64,000 bases of DNA from Flavobacterium luteolum (GCF_027111275.1 NZ_CP114286.1:2976001-3040000); one strand, 5' to 3'; shown: positions 34,871-44,623, counted from the stretch's first letter. Translations and numbers: made by a program. Notes: generated from the letters alone by a model not told the origin.

Positions 34871-35959
34871 ATGACAAAGTATAAATTCATACTTAGCGGA
34901 GGAGGAACAGGAGGACATATCTATCCTGCAATTGCAATTGCAAACGAATTAAAATTACAATTTCCTGATGCAGAATTTCTTTTTGTAGGTGCCAAAGATA
35001 AAATGGAAATGCAGAAAGTGCCTCAAGCAGGTTACGAAATAAAAGGTCTTTGGATTGCTGGTTTACAGCGAAAATTGACATTACAAAATTTGATGTTTCC
35101 GCTTAAATTGGCAAGCAGTTTATTGGAATCAAAAAGAATAATTAAAAAGTTTAAGCCTAATGTTGTAATTGGAACGGGTGGTTTTGCTAGCGGACCCTTA
35201 TTGCAGGCGGCAGGTTCGGCTGGAATTCCAACAGTGGTTCAAGAGCAGAATTCTTATCCAGGAATAACAAATAAATTGTTAAGCAAAAAAGCAAATGCAA
35301 TTTGTGTGGCGTATCAAAATTTGGAACGCTTTTTTCCAAAAGAGAAAATTGTTTTAACAGGGAATCCAGTTCGTCAAGATTTAATTGACATTGAAAGCAA
35401 GCGTGATGAAGCAATTGCTTTTTATGGTTTAGATCCTAATAAGAAAACATTACTGGTTTTAGGAGGAAGTTTAGGAGCTAGAAGAATCAATCAGTTAATT
35501 GAAAAAGAATTGCAAAATTTTCTTTCTCAAGATGTGCAGGTAATCTGGCAATGTGGAAAATTATATTTTGAAGAATATAAAAAGTACAATCAGCCAAATG
35601 TAAAAGTGGTTGATTTTATTGAAAGAATGGATTTTGTCTACGCGGCATCAGATGTCATAATTTCACGTGCTGGAGCTTCGTCGGTGTCAGAATTGTGTAT
35701 CGTGGGAAAACCAGTCATTTTTATTCCATCGCCGAATGTGGCTGAGGATCACCAAACTAAAAATGCACAGGCAATTGTGGATGAAAAAGGTGCGATTTTG
35801 TTGAAAGAATCTGAGCTTGACAGTCAGTTTAGCATTGTTTTTGAAGCGCTGCTGAAAGATTCAGGAAAACAGAAACAACTAAGTGATAATATTAAAAAAC
35901 TGGCAAAACCAAAAGCTACACAAGATATTGTAGCAGAGATTGTGAAGTTAATTAAATAG
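34871..35959 (+). CDS. murG: UDP-GlcNAc:undecaprenyl-PP-MurNAc-pentapeptide GlcNAc transferase
   Basis: 362 residues. [14 protein letters not shown] at the N-terminus, [24 protein letters not shown] and the C-terminal [18 protein letters not shown] donor-binding region are MurG signatures. It converts lipid I to lipid II on the inner face of the membrane. Confidence 0.97.
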   Translation: MTKYKFILSGGGTGGHIYPAIAIANELKLQFPDAEFLFVGAKDKMEMQKVPQAGYEIKGLWIAGLQRKLTLQNLMFPLKLASSLLESKRIIKKFKPNVVIGTGGFASGPLLQAAGSAGIPTVVQEQNSYPGITNKLLSKKANAICVAYQNLERFFPKEKIVLTGNPVRQDLIDIESKRDEAIAFYGLDPNKKTLLVLGGSLGARRINQLIEKELQNFLSQDVQVIWQCGKLYFEEYKKYNQPNVKVVDFIERMDFVYAASDVIISRAGASSVSELCIVGKPVIFIPSPNVAEDHQTKNAQAIVDEKGAILLKESELDSQFSIVFEALLKDSGKQKQLSDNIKKLAKPKATQDIVAEIVKLIK

Positions 35960-36033
35960 AAAAATTAAAAAGCTGAAGACATATAGTTAAGAAACTTTAA
36001 AAACTTTAGACATTAAGATATTAAGACTCAATT

Positions 36034-37383
36034 ATGAATTTAAATCAAATACAAAACGTTTATTTTATTGGTATCGGAGGTATCGGAATGAGTGCCTTGG
36101 CTCGTTATTTCAAGTTTATTGGAAAACAAGTTTCAGGTTACGACAAAACACCTTCTATGCTAACTAATGAATTGATTGAAAGTGGTATAGATATTCATTT
36201 TGAAGACAATATAAATTTGATTCCAACAGATTATTATGTTGAAAATACGCTAGTAATTTACACACCAGCGGTTCCTAAAACACATTCTGAATGGAATTAT
36301 TTTGTTGAAAGGCATTTTGAGGTTAAAAAGCGTGCAGAAGTTCTTGGAATTATAAGTAGAGATACTTTCTGTTTTGCAGTTGCAGGAACACACGGAAAAA
36401 CTACTACGTCTAGTATTTTGGGACATATTTTGTTTCAAAGTGGTGCTGATGTAACGGCTTTTATTGGAGGAATTGTAGAAAATTATAATTCTAATTTAAT
36501 TGGAAGCGGAAAAACAGTAACAGTTGTAGAGGCAGACGAATTTGACAGATCATTTTTGCATTTGCGTCCAGATATTGCTTGCGTAACTTCTATGGATGCA
36601 GATCATTTGGATATTTATGGAACGAGTGATGCAATTGAGGCTTCTTTTAGAGAATTTGCTTCAAAAGTTGAAGATAAAAACAATCTTTTTATAACCAAAG
36701 AATTGCCTTTAGATGGTGTTCAATGTGCTATAAATGAAGATGCTGTATATAAAGCTTATAATGTTCGAATAGAAGATGGAGCTTATGTTTTTGATGTGCA
36801 GACGCCTTCAGAAATTATGAAAGATTTACGTTTCGGACTGCCTGGAAAACACAATTTAATGAATGGATTAATGGCTATTGCGATGGCTAAGACTTTCGGC
36901 ACCCCGACCGATTCTATCGCAAAAGCCATTGCTTCATTCAACGGAATCAGAAGACGTTTTTCATATCAGATTAAGAGTGAAAATTTAGTTTATATTGATG
37001 ATTATGCACATCATCCGACAGAAATAAATGCTGTTCATCAGGCAGTTAGGGAATTGTATCCAGGACGTAAAGTGCTAGCAATTTTCCAACCACATTTATT
37101 TAGTAGAACAAGAGATTTCGTTGACGGATTTGCAGCAAGCTTATCGCAGTTTGATGAAGTGTTTTTGATGGATATTTACCCTGCTAGAGAGCTTCCAATG
37201 GAAGGAGTGACTTCTGAGTGGCTTTTGGGTAAAATGACAAATTCGAACAAAAAAATTGTTGCAAAAGAAGATTTATTAGGTAAAATTAAAGCCAGTGATG
37301 CACCTATTATTGTAACAATTGGAGCTGGTGATCTGGGAGAAATGGTTCCGTCAATTAAAAAGGTTTTAAATGAAAATATTTAA
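36034..37383 (+). CDS. murC: UDP-MurNAc:L-alanine ligase
   Basis: 449 residues. N-terminal dinucleotide-like FIGIGGIGMSALA, P-loop AGTHGKTTTSSIL, EADEFDRSFL and DDYAHHPTEI are MurC signatures. First amino-acid-adding step. It overlaps ftsQ by 14 nt, so translation is probably coupled. Confidence 0.97.
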   Translation: MNLNQIQNVYFIGIGGIGMSALARYFKFIGKQVSGYDKTPSMLTNELIESGIDIHFEDNINLIPTDYYVENTLVIYTPAVPKTHSEWNYFVERHFEVKKRAEVLGIISRDTFCFAVAGTHGKTTTSSILGHILFQSGADVTAFIGGIVENYNSNLIGSGKTVTVVEADEFDRSFLHLRPDIACVTSMDADHLDIYGTSDAIEASFREFASKVEDKNNLFITKELPLDGVQCAINEDAVYKAYNVRIEDGAYVFDVQTPSEIMKDLRFGLPGKHNLMNGLMAIAMAKTFGTPTDSIAKAIASFNGIRRRFSYQIKSENLVYIDDYAHHPTEINAVHQAVRELYPGRKVLAIFQPHLFSRTRDFVDGFAASLSQFDEVFLMDIYPARELPMEGVTSEWLLGKMTNSNKKIVAKEDLLGKIKASDAPIIVTIGAGDLGEMVPSIKKVLNENI

Positions 37384-38092
37384 TTGGGCAAATATTAGAT
37401 TAGTACTTATTTTCGGACTAGTTCTTTTTCTATATTCTTTCGCACAGCATCGAAATGGCGATCGAAAATTGAAAAAATCTATGGTTGTTTTTGTAGGAGA
37501 AAATACGCTTTTTGTGAAGCCGGAAACGGTTAATAAATTGTTGATAGAAAATAAAAGAGACGCTTCCAGTATTAGAAAAGATGAACTAGATTTGAATAAG
37601 ATAGAGAAAACCCTCGATACGCAAGAGATGATTGAGAAGTCAAATGTTTTTGTAAGTATCGATGGAGTTCTAAAAGCAGTAGTAAAACAGAAGACGCCCA
37701 TAGCAAGAGTTTATGATGGCGCTGCTTCTTTTTATATTGACTATGAGGGAAATAAAATGCCCTTATCAGACAATTTCACTGCGCGAGTTCCTCTTGTTTC
37801 AGGGGCAATAAATGAAAAAAATAACGAAGATTTAGCAGCTTTATTTCGCACAATTTATGACGATGCGTTTTTGAAAAAAAACATCATTGCTATAGAGATT
37901 ATGCCGAATGGAAGCTTAAAAATGTTTAATCGCAACTATGATTACTTCATAGATTTTGGCAGAACGATGAATGTTGATAAGAAATTTAGAAACTATAAAG
38001 CGTTTTTTCAAAAAGCGGTTTTAGATAGTTCGTTATACAAATACAAAAAAATTGACCTTAGGTTTACGGAACAAGTAGTTTGCACTAAATAA
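37370..38092 (+). CDS. ftsQ: Cell division protein FtsQ
   Basis: 240 residues: short cytoplasmic start, one membrane helix (IRLVLIFGLVLFLYSFA, ~8-24) and a periplasmic part with a POTRA-like region (~45-110) and a YIDYEGNKMPL strand typical of FtsQ. Sequence conservation is low; the position between murC and ftsA makes the call secure. It bridges early and late division proteins. Confidence 0.88.
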   Translation: MKIFNWANIRLVLIFGLVLFLYSFAQHRNGDRKLKKSMVVFVGENTLFVKPETVNKLLIENKRDASSIRKDELDLNKIEKTLDTQEMIEKSNVFVSIDGVLKAVVKQKTPIARVYDGAASFYIDYEGNKMPLSDNFTARVPLVSGAINEKNNEDLAALFRTIYDDAFLKKNIIAIEIMPNGSLKMFNRNYDYFIDFGRTMNVDKKFRNYKAFFQKAVLDSSLYKYKKIDLRFTEQVVCTK

Positions 38093-38098
38093 TAGAAA

Positions 38099-39505
38099 AT
38101 GGAAAAAGATAACATTGCAGTAGGTCTAGATATTGGAACAACCAAAATCGTTGCCATGATTGGCAAAAAAAATGAATATGGTAAGTTGGAGATTTTGGGC
38201 ATTGGTAAATCCAAAAGTTTGGGTGTTGCCAGAGGAGTAGTAAACAACATTACGCAGACGATACAATCGATACAGCAAGCGATACTTGAAGCAGAAAATA
38301 ATTCAGGTTATAAAATTAAAGATGTAGTTGTGGGTATTGCCGGACAGCACATCAGAAGTATTCAGCATACAGATTACATCAGCAGAAATAATCCAGAAGA
38401 AGTAATTGGCGAAAAAGATATTCAACTCCTAATCGATCAGGTAAACAAACTGGCGATGTTACCGGGAGAGGAAATTATTCACGTTTTACCACAAGAATTT
38501 AAAATCGATGGGCAATCTGAAATTAAAGAGCCAATCGGAATGTACGGAGGAAGATTAGAGTCTAGTTTTCACGTTGTAGTTGGACAGGCATCTTCAATCA
38601 GAAACGTTGGAAGATGTATTCAGAGTTCAGGAATAGAATTGTCTGGTTTAACATTAGAACCATTAGCTTCGGCAGATGCTGTTTTAAGTCAGGAAGAAAA
38701 AGAAGCCGGTGTTGCGCTTATCGATATTGGAGGCGGAACAACAGATTTGGCTATATTCAAAGATGGTATCATTCGTCATACAGCTGTAATTCCTTTTGGA
38801 GGAAATGTAATTACAGATGATATCAAAGAAGGATGCTCGATTATTGAAAAACAAGCTGAACTTTTAAAAATCAAATTCGGATCTGCTTGGCCAGGAGAAA
38901 ACAAAGACAACGAAATTGTTTCTATTCCAGGTTTAAGAGGAAGAGAGCCAAAAGAGATTTCGCTTAAAAATCTATCAAAAATTATCCATGCAAGAGTTGT
39001 GGAAATCGTAGAGCAGGTTTTTGCAGAAATTAAAGCTTACGGGCACGAAGATCCTCGTAAAAAGCTAATAGCTGGAATTGTTTTAACAGGTGGTGGTGCA
39101 CAATTAAAGCACATTAAACAGCTGGTAGAATATATTACAGGAATGGATACTAGAATTGGTTATCCGAACGAGCATTTAGCAGGAAATTCTAGTGAAGAAA
39201 TCTCTAGTCCGCTATATGCAACTGCAGTTGGATTAGTAATGAATAGTATCGAAAACAGTTCGCAAAGTGCTGTTAGATTGGAAATGGTTCAAGAACAGCC
39301 AAAAGTTGTTTACAGAACTGCTCCGCCAGTGCAGCGATACGAAGTTGAAGAAAACTACGTTGAGAAAGAAGAAACCATTGAAGAACCTAGAGAAACCGTA
39401 ACTCAAAGGGTACCTAAAAATGAATCTACTGAGAACAAAATAAGAAGATCATTTTTTGATCGATATGTCGACAAAATCAAAGAATTTTTAGACAACGCAG
39501 AATAA
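38099..39505 (+). CDS. ftsA: Cell division protein FtsA
   Basis: 468 residues, actin-like ATPase. Phosphate-1 VGLDIGTTKIVAMIG, phosphate-2 ALIDIGGGTTDLAIF and adenosine motif GIVLTGGGAQLKHI. The tail is long and acidic and ends in a basic/amphipathic stretch (IRRSFFDRYVDKIKEFLDN) that fits the membrane-targeting helix. It tethers FtsZ filaments to the membrane. It starts 6 nt after ftsQ. Confidence 0.96.
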   Translation: MEKDNIAVGLDIGTTKIVAMIGKKNEYGKLEILGIGKSKSLGVARGVVNNITQTIQSIQQAILEAENNSGYKIKDVVVGIAGQHIRSIQHTDYISRNNPEEVIGEKDIQLLIDQVNKLAMLPGEEIIHVLPQEFKIDGQSEIKEPIGMYGGRLESSFHVVVGQASSIRNVGRCIQSSGIELSGLTLEPLASADAVLSQEEKEAGVALIDIGGGTTDLAIFKDGIIRHTAVIPFGGNVITDDIKEGCSIIEKQAELLKIKFGSAWPGENKDNEIVSIPGLRGREPKEISLKNLSKIIHARVVEIVEQVFAEIKAYGHEDPRKKLIAGIVLTGGGAQLKHIKQLVEYITGMDTRIGYPNEHLAGNSSEEISSPLYATAVGLVMNSIENSSQSAVRLEMVQEQPKVVYRTAPPVQRYEVEENYVEKEETIEEPRETVTQRVPKNESTENKIRRSFFDRYVDKIKEFLDNAE

Positions 39506-39584
39506 TAAAAAGAGAAGGATTATTTCTTGCCCCAAGTCAAGAAGTAAAAAATGTACTTAATAAGAATTTCAAAAAACCAAAAAG

Positions 39585-41591
39585 ATGATGAGCAACTCAG
39601 AATTTGGAAGTATTTCATTTGATTTACCAAAAAATCAATCAAATGTAATCAAAGTAATAGGTGTAGGTGGAGGCGGAAGTAACGCAATTAACCACATGTT
39701 CAAACAAGGTATTAAAGGCGTAGATTTTATCGTTTGTAATACCGATTCGCAAGCGCTTCAAAATAGTTCAGTACCCAATAAGATTCAGTTAGGAGTTAAT
39801 TTAACTGAAGGGTTAGGAGCAGGAGCAAATCCAGACGTTGGACAGCAGTCGGCAATCGAAAGTATTTCGGATATTGAAAAAATGCTGGATAAAAATACTA
39901 AGATGGTATTTATTACTGCTGGTATGGGTGGAGGAACAGGAACTGGTGCAGCTCCGGTAATTGCTCAATTAGCAAAAGAAAGAGAAATATTAACTGTTGG
40001 TATCGTAACAATTCCGTTTCAATTTGAAGGGAAAGTACGTCAAGAGCAGGCGATTATTGGAATCGAGAAATTGCGTAAGCAGGTCGATTCTTTAATTGTA
40101 ATCAACAACAATAAATTAAGAGAAGTATACGGAAATCTTGGATTTAAAGCAGGATTTTCTAAAGCGGATGAAGTTTTGGCAACAGCCTCTAGAGGTATTG
40201 CCGAAGTAATTACGCACCACTATACTCAGAATATCGATTTACGTGACGCGAAAACTGTTTTGGCTAACAGTGGAACTGCGATTATGGGATCTTCTGTGGC
40301 TGAAGGCGACAACAGAGCTAAAGATGCTATTGTTTCTGCTTTGGATTCTCCATTGTTGAACGATAATAAAATTACAGGTGCCAAAAACGTATTGTTGCTT
40401 ATCGTTTCTGGAACTAATGAGATTACTCTTGACGAAATTGGAGAAATCAACGATCACATTCAAGATGAAGCTGGTTACAATGCAAATATCATTATGGGGG
40501 TTGGTGAAGACGAAACTCTAGGTGAAGCTATTGCAGTAACTATTATTGCTACAGGTTTTGATGTGGAACAACAAAATGAAATTGTAAATACAGAACCAAA
40601 GAAAATCATTCATACGTTAGAAGATGAGCAGAGAAGTGTTCATAATTTAACCAATAAACCGCTTGCTTCTTTTGACCTAACTGTTGATACACCGACAGCA
40701 AAAGTAGAAGATAAAGTTGTTTTTGATTTAGTTGACGATGATGAAACATTTACTCCAACTGCACAAGCTGTTGCTCCAGCAATCAATCAGGAAGAGTTAG
40801 TGGTGATGTCTGAGTTTATCAAAAATCTAGATGTAACTTTCGAAATTGTTTCGCCAATTACAGATATCGATTTTACTATTTCATCTCCTGAGGCGCCAGC
40901 TGTTCAGCAAGTACAGCAAGTACAGCAAGTACAGCAACAACAGCCGATTCAACCAGTGCAGCAACAAAGAGTTTTTGAAAAAGAAGAACAAACTGCTTTT
41001 TCTTTTGATCTTCCTTTGTTTAAGCAAGAGCCTGTAAGAAGAGAGCCAGTTATTGAGGATAACAGAGTTCTATTTGAATTGACAAATGAAACTCGTGAAA
41101 TTAAAGTAAACGATCCAGTGCAATTTGTTCCTGTAACTGAAGTTTCAGACAACGGAATTATTAAATATTCTCTAGAAGAATATATGGAAGTTGAAAACGA
41201 TTTATTGGCTTCTAAACCAGTTGAAAAAGTAGTTGAACCTACAATTCCAGAGGAATTAAATATTACATTGAAACCAAGAGTTGATTTTGCAAGTCAGCCA
41301 GATATTTCAACAACTTCTGAAGTTTCTCCTTTAGAATTAACTATTGAAGAAACATTGCGCTTAAGAGCAGAAGAAAGAAGAAAGAAACTAAAAGAATTTA
41401 ACTATAAATTCCATAACAATGTTTCTAGAATCGATGAGTTGGAAAAAGAGCCAGCTTACAAAAGATTAGGAATAGATTTATCTAATTCTCAGTCTAATAA
41501 TACAAATTCTAGAATATCTGTTGGAACAGACAGTAATAATGATTTACAATTACGTTCAAACAATTCATTTTTGCACGATAATGTAGATTAA
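39585..41591 (+). CDS. ftsZ: Cell division protein FtsZ with extended C-terminal tail
   Basis: 668 residues. The tubulin-like core (~1-330) has VGGGGSNAINHM, the GTP-binding GMGGGTGTGAAP and the T7 region NSGTAIMG. The following ~330 residues are disordered and acidic, with a VQQ tandem repeat (9-nt unit GTACAGCAA, 40909-40950) and end with LEKEPAYKRLGIDL followed by an Asn/Ser-rich end. The PAYKR segment probably replaces the conserved C-terminal peptide that binds FtsA. ATG at 39585 or 39588 possible. It ends the dcw cluster. Confidence 0.96.
   Translation: MMSNSEFGSISFDLPKNQSNVIKVIGVGGGGSNAINHMFKQGIKGVDFIVCNTDSQALQNSSVPNKIQLGVNLTEGLGAGANPDVGQQSAIESISDIEKMLDKNTKMVFITAGMGGGTGTGAAPVIAQLAKEREILTVGIVTIPFQFEGKVRQEQAIIGIEKLRKQVDSLIVINNNKLREVYGNLGFKAGFSKADEVLATASRGIAEVITHHYTQNIDLRDAKTVLANSGTAIMGSSVAEGDNRAKDAIVSALDSPLLNDNKITGAKNVLLLIVSGTNEITLDEIGEINDHIQDEAGYNANIIMGVGEDETLGEAIAVTIIATGFDVEQQNEIVNTEPKKIIHTLEDEQRSVHNLTNKPLASFDLTVDTPTAKVEDKVVFDLVDDDETFTPTAQAVAPAINQEELVVMSEFIKNLDVTFEIVSPITDIDFTISSPEAPAVQQVQQVQQVQQQQPIQPVQQQRVFEKEEQTAFSFDLPLFKQEPVRREPVIEDNRVLFELTNETREIKVNDPVQFVPVTEVSDNGIIKYSLEEYMEVENDLLASKPVEKVVEPTIPEELNITLKPRVDFASQPDISTTSEVSPLELTIEETLRLRAEERRKKLKEFNYKFHNNVSRIDELEKEPAYKRLGIDLSNSQSNNTNSRISVGTDSNNDLQLRSNNSFLHDNVD
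40909..40950 (+). repeat. 9-nt tandem repeat in the ftsZ tail
   Basis: Near-perfect units of CAGCAAGTA encode VQQVQQVQQVQQ. The reading frame is kept because the unit is a multiple of three; copy number is likely to vary between strains. Confidence 0.7.
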
Positions 41592-41614
41592 TTTTTAGAA
41601 TCATAATATTGGGT

Positions 41615-41652
41615 AACCCGAAAATTGGATTTAATTTTCGGGTTATTTTTTT
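41615..41652 (+). terminator. dcw cluster terminator
   Basis: AACCCGAAAATT (41615-41626) pairs with AATTTTCGGGTT (41633-41644), followed by a T-rich run, 23 nt after the ftsZ stop. Confidence 0.85.
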
Positions 41653-41660
41653 TATCTTCG
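41653..41660 (+). promoter_or_regulatory. Possible -7 element (TATCTTCG variant)
   Basis: TATCTTCG resembles TAnnTTTG with one change. It overlaps the end of the ftsZ terminator and is 130 nt upstream of yqeY. Confidence 0.35.
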
Positions 41661-41717
41661 CACAGAATTTCAAAATTTGACTTCTTAAATAGGTTTTTAA
41701 AGTGAATCTTATTTTCA

Positions 41718-41737
41718 CCCTGAGCGAAGTCGAAGGG
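41718..41737. repeat. CCCTGAGCGAAGTCGAAGGG palindromic word
   Basis: An imperfect palindrome with CCCT/AGGG ends. This word is known to me as widely dispersed in intergenic DNA of many unrelated bacteria. One copy here, between ftsZ and yqeY. Confidence 0.6.
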
Positions 41738-41790
41738 TTAAATTAATATATCAATTAATAAGCACTAGCTTATTCAAATAAAATATAAAC

Positions 41791-42240
41791 ATGAGTTTAC
41801 AAACACAGATAATGGACGAAATTAAAACGGCCATGAAAGCAAAAGACACAGTAGCTTTAGAAGCTTTAAGAGCTGTAAAGTCAGAATTATTATTGGCTTC
41901 AACAGCTTCTGGATCTAAAGAAGATTTATCTGAAGATGAAGAAATTAAATTGCTTCAGAGATTGGTGAAAACTCGTAAAGAAAGCGCAAGAATCTTTACA
42001 GAGCAAAACCGTCCAGATTTAGCTGAACCAGAATTGGCTCAAGTAGCAGTAATCGAGAAGTTTTTACCAGCTCAATTAAGCGAAGAAGAAGTAGAAGCTG
42101 TAGTAGCAAAAATCATTGCTGAAACAGGAGCTTCTGGAATTGCTTCAATGGGTAAAGTAATGGGATTAGCATCTGCTCAATTAGGCGGAACTGCTGAAGG
42201 AAAAACCATTTCTACAATTGTGAAAAAATTACTTTCGTAA
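41791..42240 (+). CDS. GatB/YqeY domain protein
   Basis: 149 residues, all helical. The family pattern is present: IKTAMKAKDTVALEALRAVKSELLLA at the start, LVKTRKESARIFTEQNRPDLAE, IEKFLPAQLSEEEVEAVV and SMGKVMG near the end. It resembles the tRNA-binding tail of amidotransferase subunit GatB as a free-standing protein; the cellular role is poorly defined. Confidence 0.9.
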   Translation: MSLQTQIMDEIKTAMKAKDTVALEALRAVKSELLLASTASGSKEDLSEDEEIKLLQRLVKTRKESARIFTEQNRPDLAEPELAQVAVIEKFLPAQLSEEEVEAVVAKIIAETGASGIASMGKVMGLASAQLGGTAEGKTISTIVKKLLS

Positions 42241-42246
42241 ATAATA

Positions 42247-42302
42247 ATTTTAGATTTTAGAGCTCAGATTTTAGATTTAATCTGAACTCTAAAATCTAAA
42301 AT
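42247..42302. repeat. 16-bp palindrome 3' of yqeY
   Basis: ATTTTAGATTTTAGAG (42247-42262) pairs with CTCTAAAATCTAAAAT (42287-42302); the inner words CTCAGATT and AATCTGA also pair. It lies between the yqeY stop and the tRNA, without a T-run. Confidence 0.7.
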
Positions 42303-42315
42303 CATAAATAAAACT

Positions 42316-42389
42316 GACCTCGTAGTTCAACTGGATAGAATATCAGATTTCGGCTCTGAGGGTTGGGGGTTCGAACCCCTCCGGGGTCA
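42316..42389 (+). tRNA. tRNA-Arg (anticodon UCG)
   Basis: A full cloverleaf can be folded by hand: acceptor GACCTCG / CGGGGTC, anticodon stem TCAGA / TCTGA with loop TTTCGGC (anticodon TCG at 42350-42352), T-arm GGGGG-TTCGAAC-CCCTC and discriminator A. CCA is not encoded. Wobble U34 reads CGA and possibly other CGN codons. It stands alone and has its own terminator. Confidence 0.93.
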
Positions 42390-42400
42390 CTATAAAATTT

Positions 42401-42435
42401 AAAAGCCTAAGAATGTATATTCTCAGGCTTTTTTT
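42401..42435 (+). terminator. tRNA-Arg terminator
   Basis: AAAAGCCTaAGAAT pairs with ATTCTcAGGCTTTT and is followed by a T-run. Confidence 0.8.
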
Positions 42436-42455
42436 ATGGTTCAAAAATACATTCT

Positions 42456-42463
42456 TAACTTTG
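42456..42463 (+). promoter_or_regulatory. -7 promoter element of the AraC-type gene
   Basis: TAACTTTG, 61 nt upstream of the ATG. Confidence 0.5.
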
Positions 42464-42524
42464 ACTTTAATAATGGTTTACACATCACGAATTTTTAGTT
42501 GAAACTAAATATAAAACCAAAAGC

Positions 42525-43466
42525 ATGACGAAAGAAGAGTCTATTAAAGAGTATTATTTTAGAATTAATAAGAGTATAGATTATATTAAAGAAAACCTTC
42601 ATGAAGAACTTTCTTTAGAGAAATTGGCGGTCCTTTCAAATTTTTCAAAATTTCATTTTCATAGAATTTTCAAATCAGTTACAGGAACAACAATTAATGA
42701 TTTTATTAAAAATGCAAAAATTGAAAGAGCCTTATTCTTCTTAATGAACAATCCTTCCAAAACGATTAGTGAAATAGCTATGGAATGTGGTTTTTTAAGT
42801 ATTTCGTCTTTCTCAAGAGCTTTTCGTGAAGTTAAAGAGCAAACACCTTCTGAATGGCGAAAGTTATATAAAAATAGCAATATTGGTATAATAGATAGCA
42901 ATATTGGAAAAATGCAGTCCGAAATCGAAAACTACCTTGCACTCAAATTAAATAATTTAAAAAATAATGAAATGAGTGAAACTATAAAACTTGATTTTGA
43001 GGTCAAAAAGCTGGAGGCATTTAATGTTATTTATATTCGAAATCTGAATATTCACAAACATGATAGTGAAACATTTGAAGATATGTTTAAACAGCTTTTT
43101 AGCTGGGCTTCTCCAAGAAATTTGGTAAATTTTCCTGAAACAAAAGCATTAACTGTTTATAGAAGTAATGCTAATTTATCGGGAATGCTTCAGGCAGATG
43201 TCTGTTTGTCTGTTCCTGAAAAAATAAGAGGAGAAGGAATAATTGGAAATATTACCATAAGTGGCGGATTGTATGCTATTTTCCATAAAGAAGCGCCAAT
43301 GTCTGAATGTTTTAAAACATGGAATTACATTTACGAGGTATGGTTTGAAGAAAATGGCTATCAGCCAGATAATAGAAATTTCTTTTTAAGCCATTTAAAT
43401 GATCCTAAACTGCATCCTGAAAATCATCACATTATTGATATCTACATACCAATAAAATTATTATGA
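42525..43466 (+). CDS. AraC-family regulator with GyrI-like effector domain
   Basis: 313 residues. The two AraC helix-turn-helices occupy ~12-110 (LSLEKLAVLSNFSKFHFHRIFKSVTGTTINDFIK and TISEIAMECGFLSISSFSRAFREVKEQTPSEWRK). After a linker (~110-150) comes a GyrI-like/SOUL-type ligand domain (~155-313, with the closing HPENHHIIDIYIPIK), which binds hydrophobic cations or drugs in relatives such as Rob and BmrR. Probably a one-component regulator of drug or stress response. Single gene after the tRNA. Confidence 0.9.
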   Translation: MTKEESIKEYYFRINKSIDYIKENLHEELSLEKLAVLSNFSKFHFHRIFKSVTGTTINDFIKNAKIERALFFLMNNPSKTISEIAMECGFLSISSFSRAFREVKEQTPSEWRKLYKNSNIGIIDSNIGKMQSEIENYLALKLNNLKNNEMSETIKLDFEVKKLEAFNVIYIRNLNIHKHDSETFEDMFKQLFSWASPRNLVNFPETKALTVYRSNANLSGMLQADVCLSVPEKIRGEGIIGNITISGGLYAIFHKEAPMSECFKTWNYIYEVWFEENGYQPDNRNFFLSHLNDPKLHPENHHIIDIYIPIKLL

Positions 43467-43602
43467 TAATGATGAAATTGTCAGTTAATGTCTCATTTTC
43501 CCTTTCGGGGATTGGCTTGCGATTTAATTTTAGAATGAAGTATTTCTAGTTTTAAACCTTTTAGCAAATAAATATAGTTCAGTAACGTCAAGGTTATAAA
43601 CC

Positions 43603-43641
43603 AAAAGCGCATTCTTTTAATTATTAAAGAAATACGCTTTT
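43603..43641. terminator. Hairpin between convergent genes
   Basis: AAAAGCGCATTCTTT pairs with AAAGAAATACGCTTTT (one mismatch region) around an AT-rich loop; probable terminator for the AraC-type gene. Confidence 0.6.
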
Positions 43642-43677
43642 AAAATTGTACATCTGTGCGAATGTCTCGCAAGATAT

Positions 43678-43869
43678 TTACTTTGGCTGCTTTCCAGAAT
43701 TTTTAATAATATAATAAACCGAAAATACAAAGACAATGCTATATATAACAGCCATTGCTGGATTCTCAAATTTTAGATTCTGAAAGTCAAATTGCTTGTA
43801 TAAAGTGACGCCTAAAATGATGGCTACTATCCAAAAGACAAATGTAATAGGTTGGTTTTTATTTTCCAT
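43678..43869 (-). CDS. Small two-helix membrane protein
   Basis: 63 residues from the ATG at 43869 (MENKNQPITF); an ATG 7 codons upstream gives an implausible polar extension. Two hydrophobic helices (VFWIVAIILGVTLY and MAVIYSIVFVFSVYYII) joined by ~15 polar residues, basic C-terminus. No family recognised. Confidence 0.5.
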   Translation of the reverse strand: MENKNQPITFVFWIVAIILGVTLYKQFDFQNLKFENPAMAVIYSIVFVFSVYYIIKNSGKQPK

Positions 43870-44015
43870 ATTTAGATTGTTGGTTGTCAAAGATGTTTCA
43901 GATTTTGCTTTATAGATTGAATTTTTAAACTATTTAGAAATGCTTTTTTAAATGAAAAGGACAAAAAAGATAAAATTCTTCCTTGTCCTTATATTTTTTT
44001 AGAATTTAAAGAATA

Positions 44016-44522
44016 TTATAAAGAGGGTTTAAATTTGCTTATTCCGCTAAATTCTTTATACTCTGAATATATATCAATACCAAGAAGTATCCATTTTCTA
44101 GTTCCTCCTGCCTGATATTCAAAGGTGTTTTTCTGTTCTGTTTTATTTATAGTAATGTACTCTGTAGACCATTCTGTACCAAAAGAGTATCCAGTTCTTG
44201 GAATCAATGCTGAACGAGCATTTTCGCCATCGCAAATAACGTACAATTCGATTTTTGAAAAGAGATCATCTTCAAGAGTAGTTTTTGAAAGATAGGTATT
44301 GCGACTTGAAGATTGTTTTTCGGTTTCGCTATTTTCAAATTCAAATTTTTTATCTTTTTGTTCATTGCCTGGTCTTGTGATAAAAGATAAAGCAAAAAAA
44401 GAAAAGAGAATGGCAACGGATAAGCCAACTTTTTTACGAATCTCTACTGCTTTTTTTGCACTAAAAATAATAAGCACTAAAACGAGTGCAAGGTTTAGTA
44501 TTCCCCAGATTAACTCTATCAT
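44016..44522 (-). CDS. Hypothetical membrane protein
   Basis: 168 residues. Two N-terminal membrane helices (LIWGILNLALVLVLIIFSA and VGLSVAILFSFFALSFI) followed by a ~115-residue soluble domain with strand pattern (KIELYVICDGENARSALIPRTGYSF, KNTFEYQAGGTRKWILLGIDIYSEY). Minus-strand TACTTTTG at 44542-44549 is a consensus -7 element 19 nt ahead of the ATG. Family not recognised. Confidence 0.6.
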   Translation of the reverse strand: MIELIWGILNLALVLVLIIFSAKKAVEIRKKVGLSVAILFSFFALSFITRPGNEQKDKKFEFENSETEKQSSSRNTYLSKTTLEDDLFSKIELYVICDGENARSALIPRTGYSFGTEWSTEYITINKTEQKNTFEYQAGGTRKWILLGIDIYSEYKEFSGISKFKPSL

Positions 44523-44541
44523 AATTTTATTTTAGATATAT

Positions 44542-44549
44542 CAAAAGTA
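44542..44549 (-). promoter_or_regulatory. -7 promoter element of the hypothetical membrane protein
   Basis: Minus-strand TACTTTTG, TAnnTTTG consensus. Confidence 0.5.
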
Positions 44550-44623
44550 CATTTTTATTTCAAAAAATAAGATAATCCTTATTTTAAATTATTAGTCGCA
44601 ATGTGGCATTATTTCGAAATGAT

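Noticed and set aside
42247..42302. Attachment site next to tRNA-Arg
   Set aside because: The palindrome does not duplicate the tRNA 3' end, and no integrase gene is in the window.
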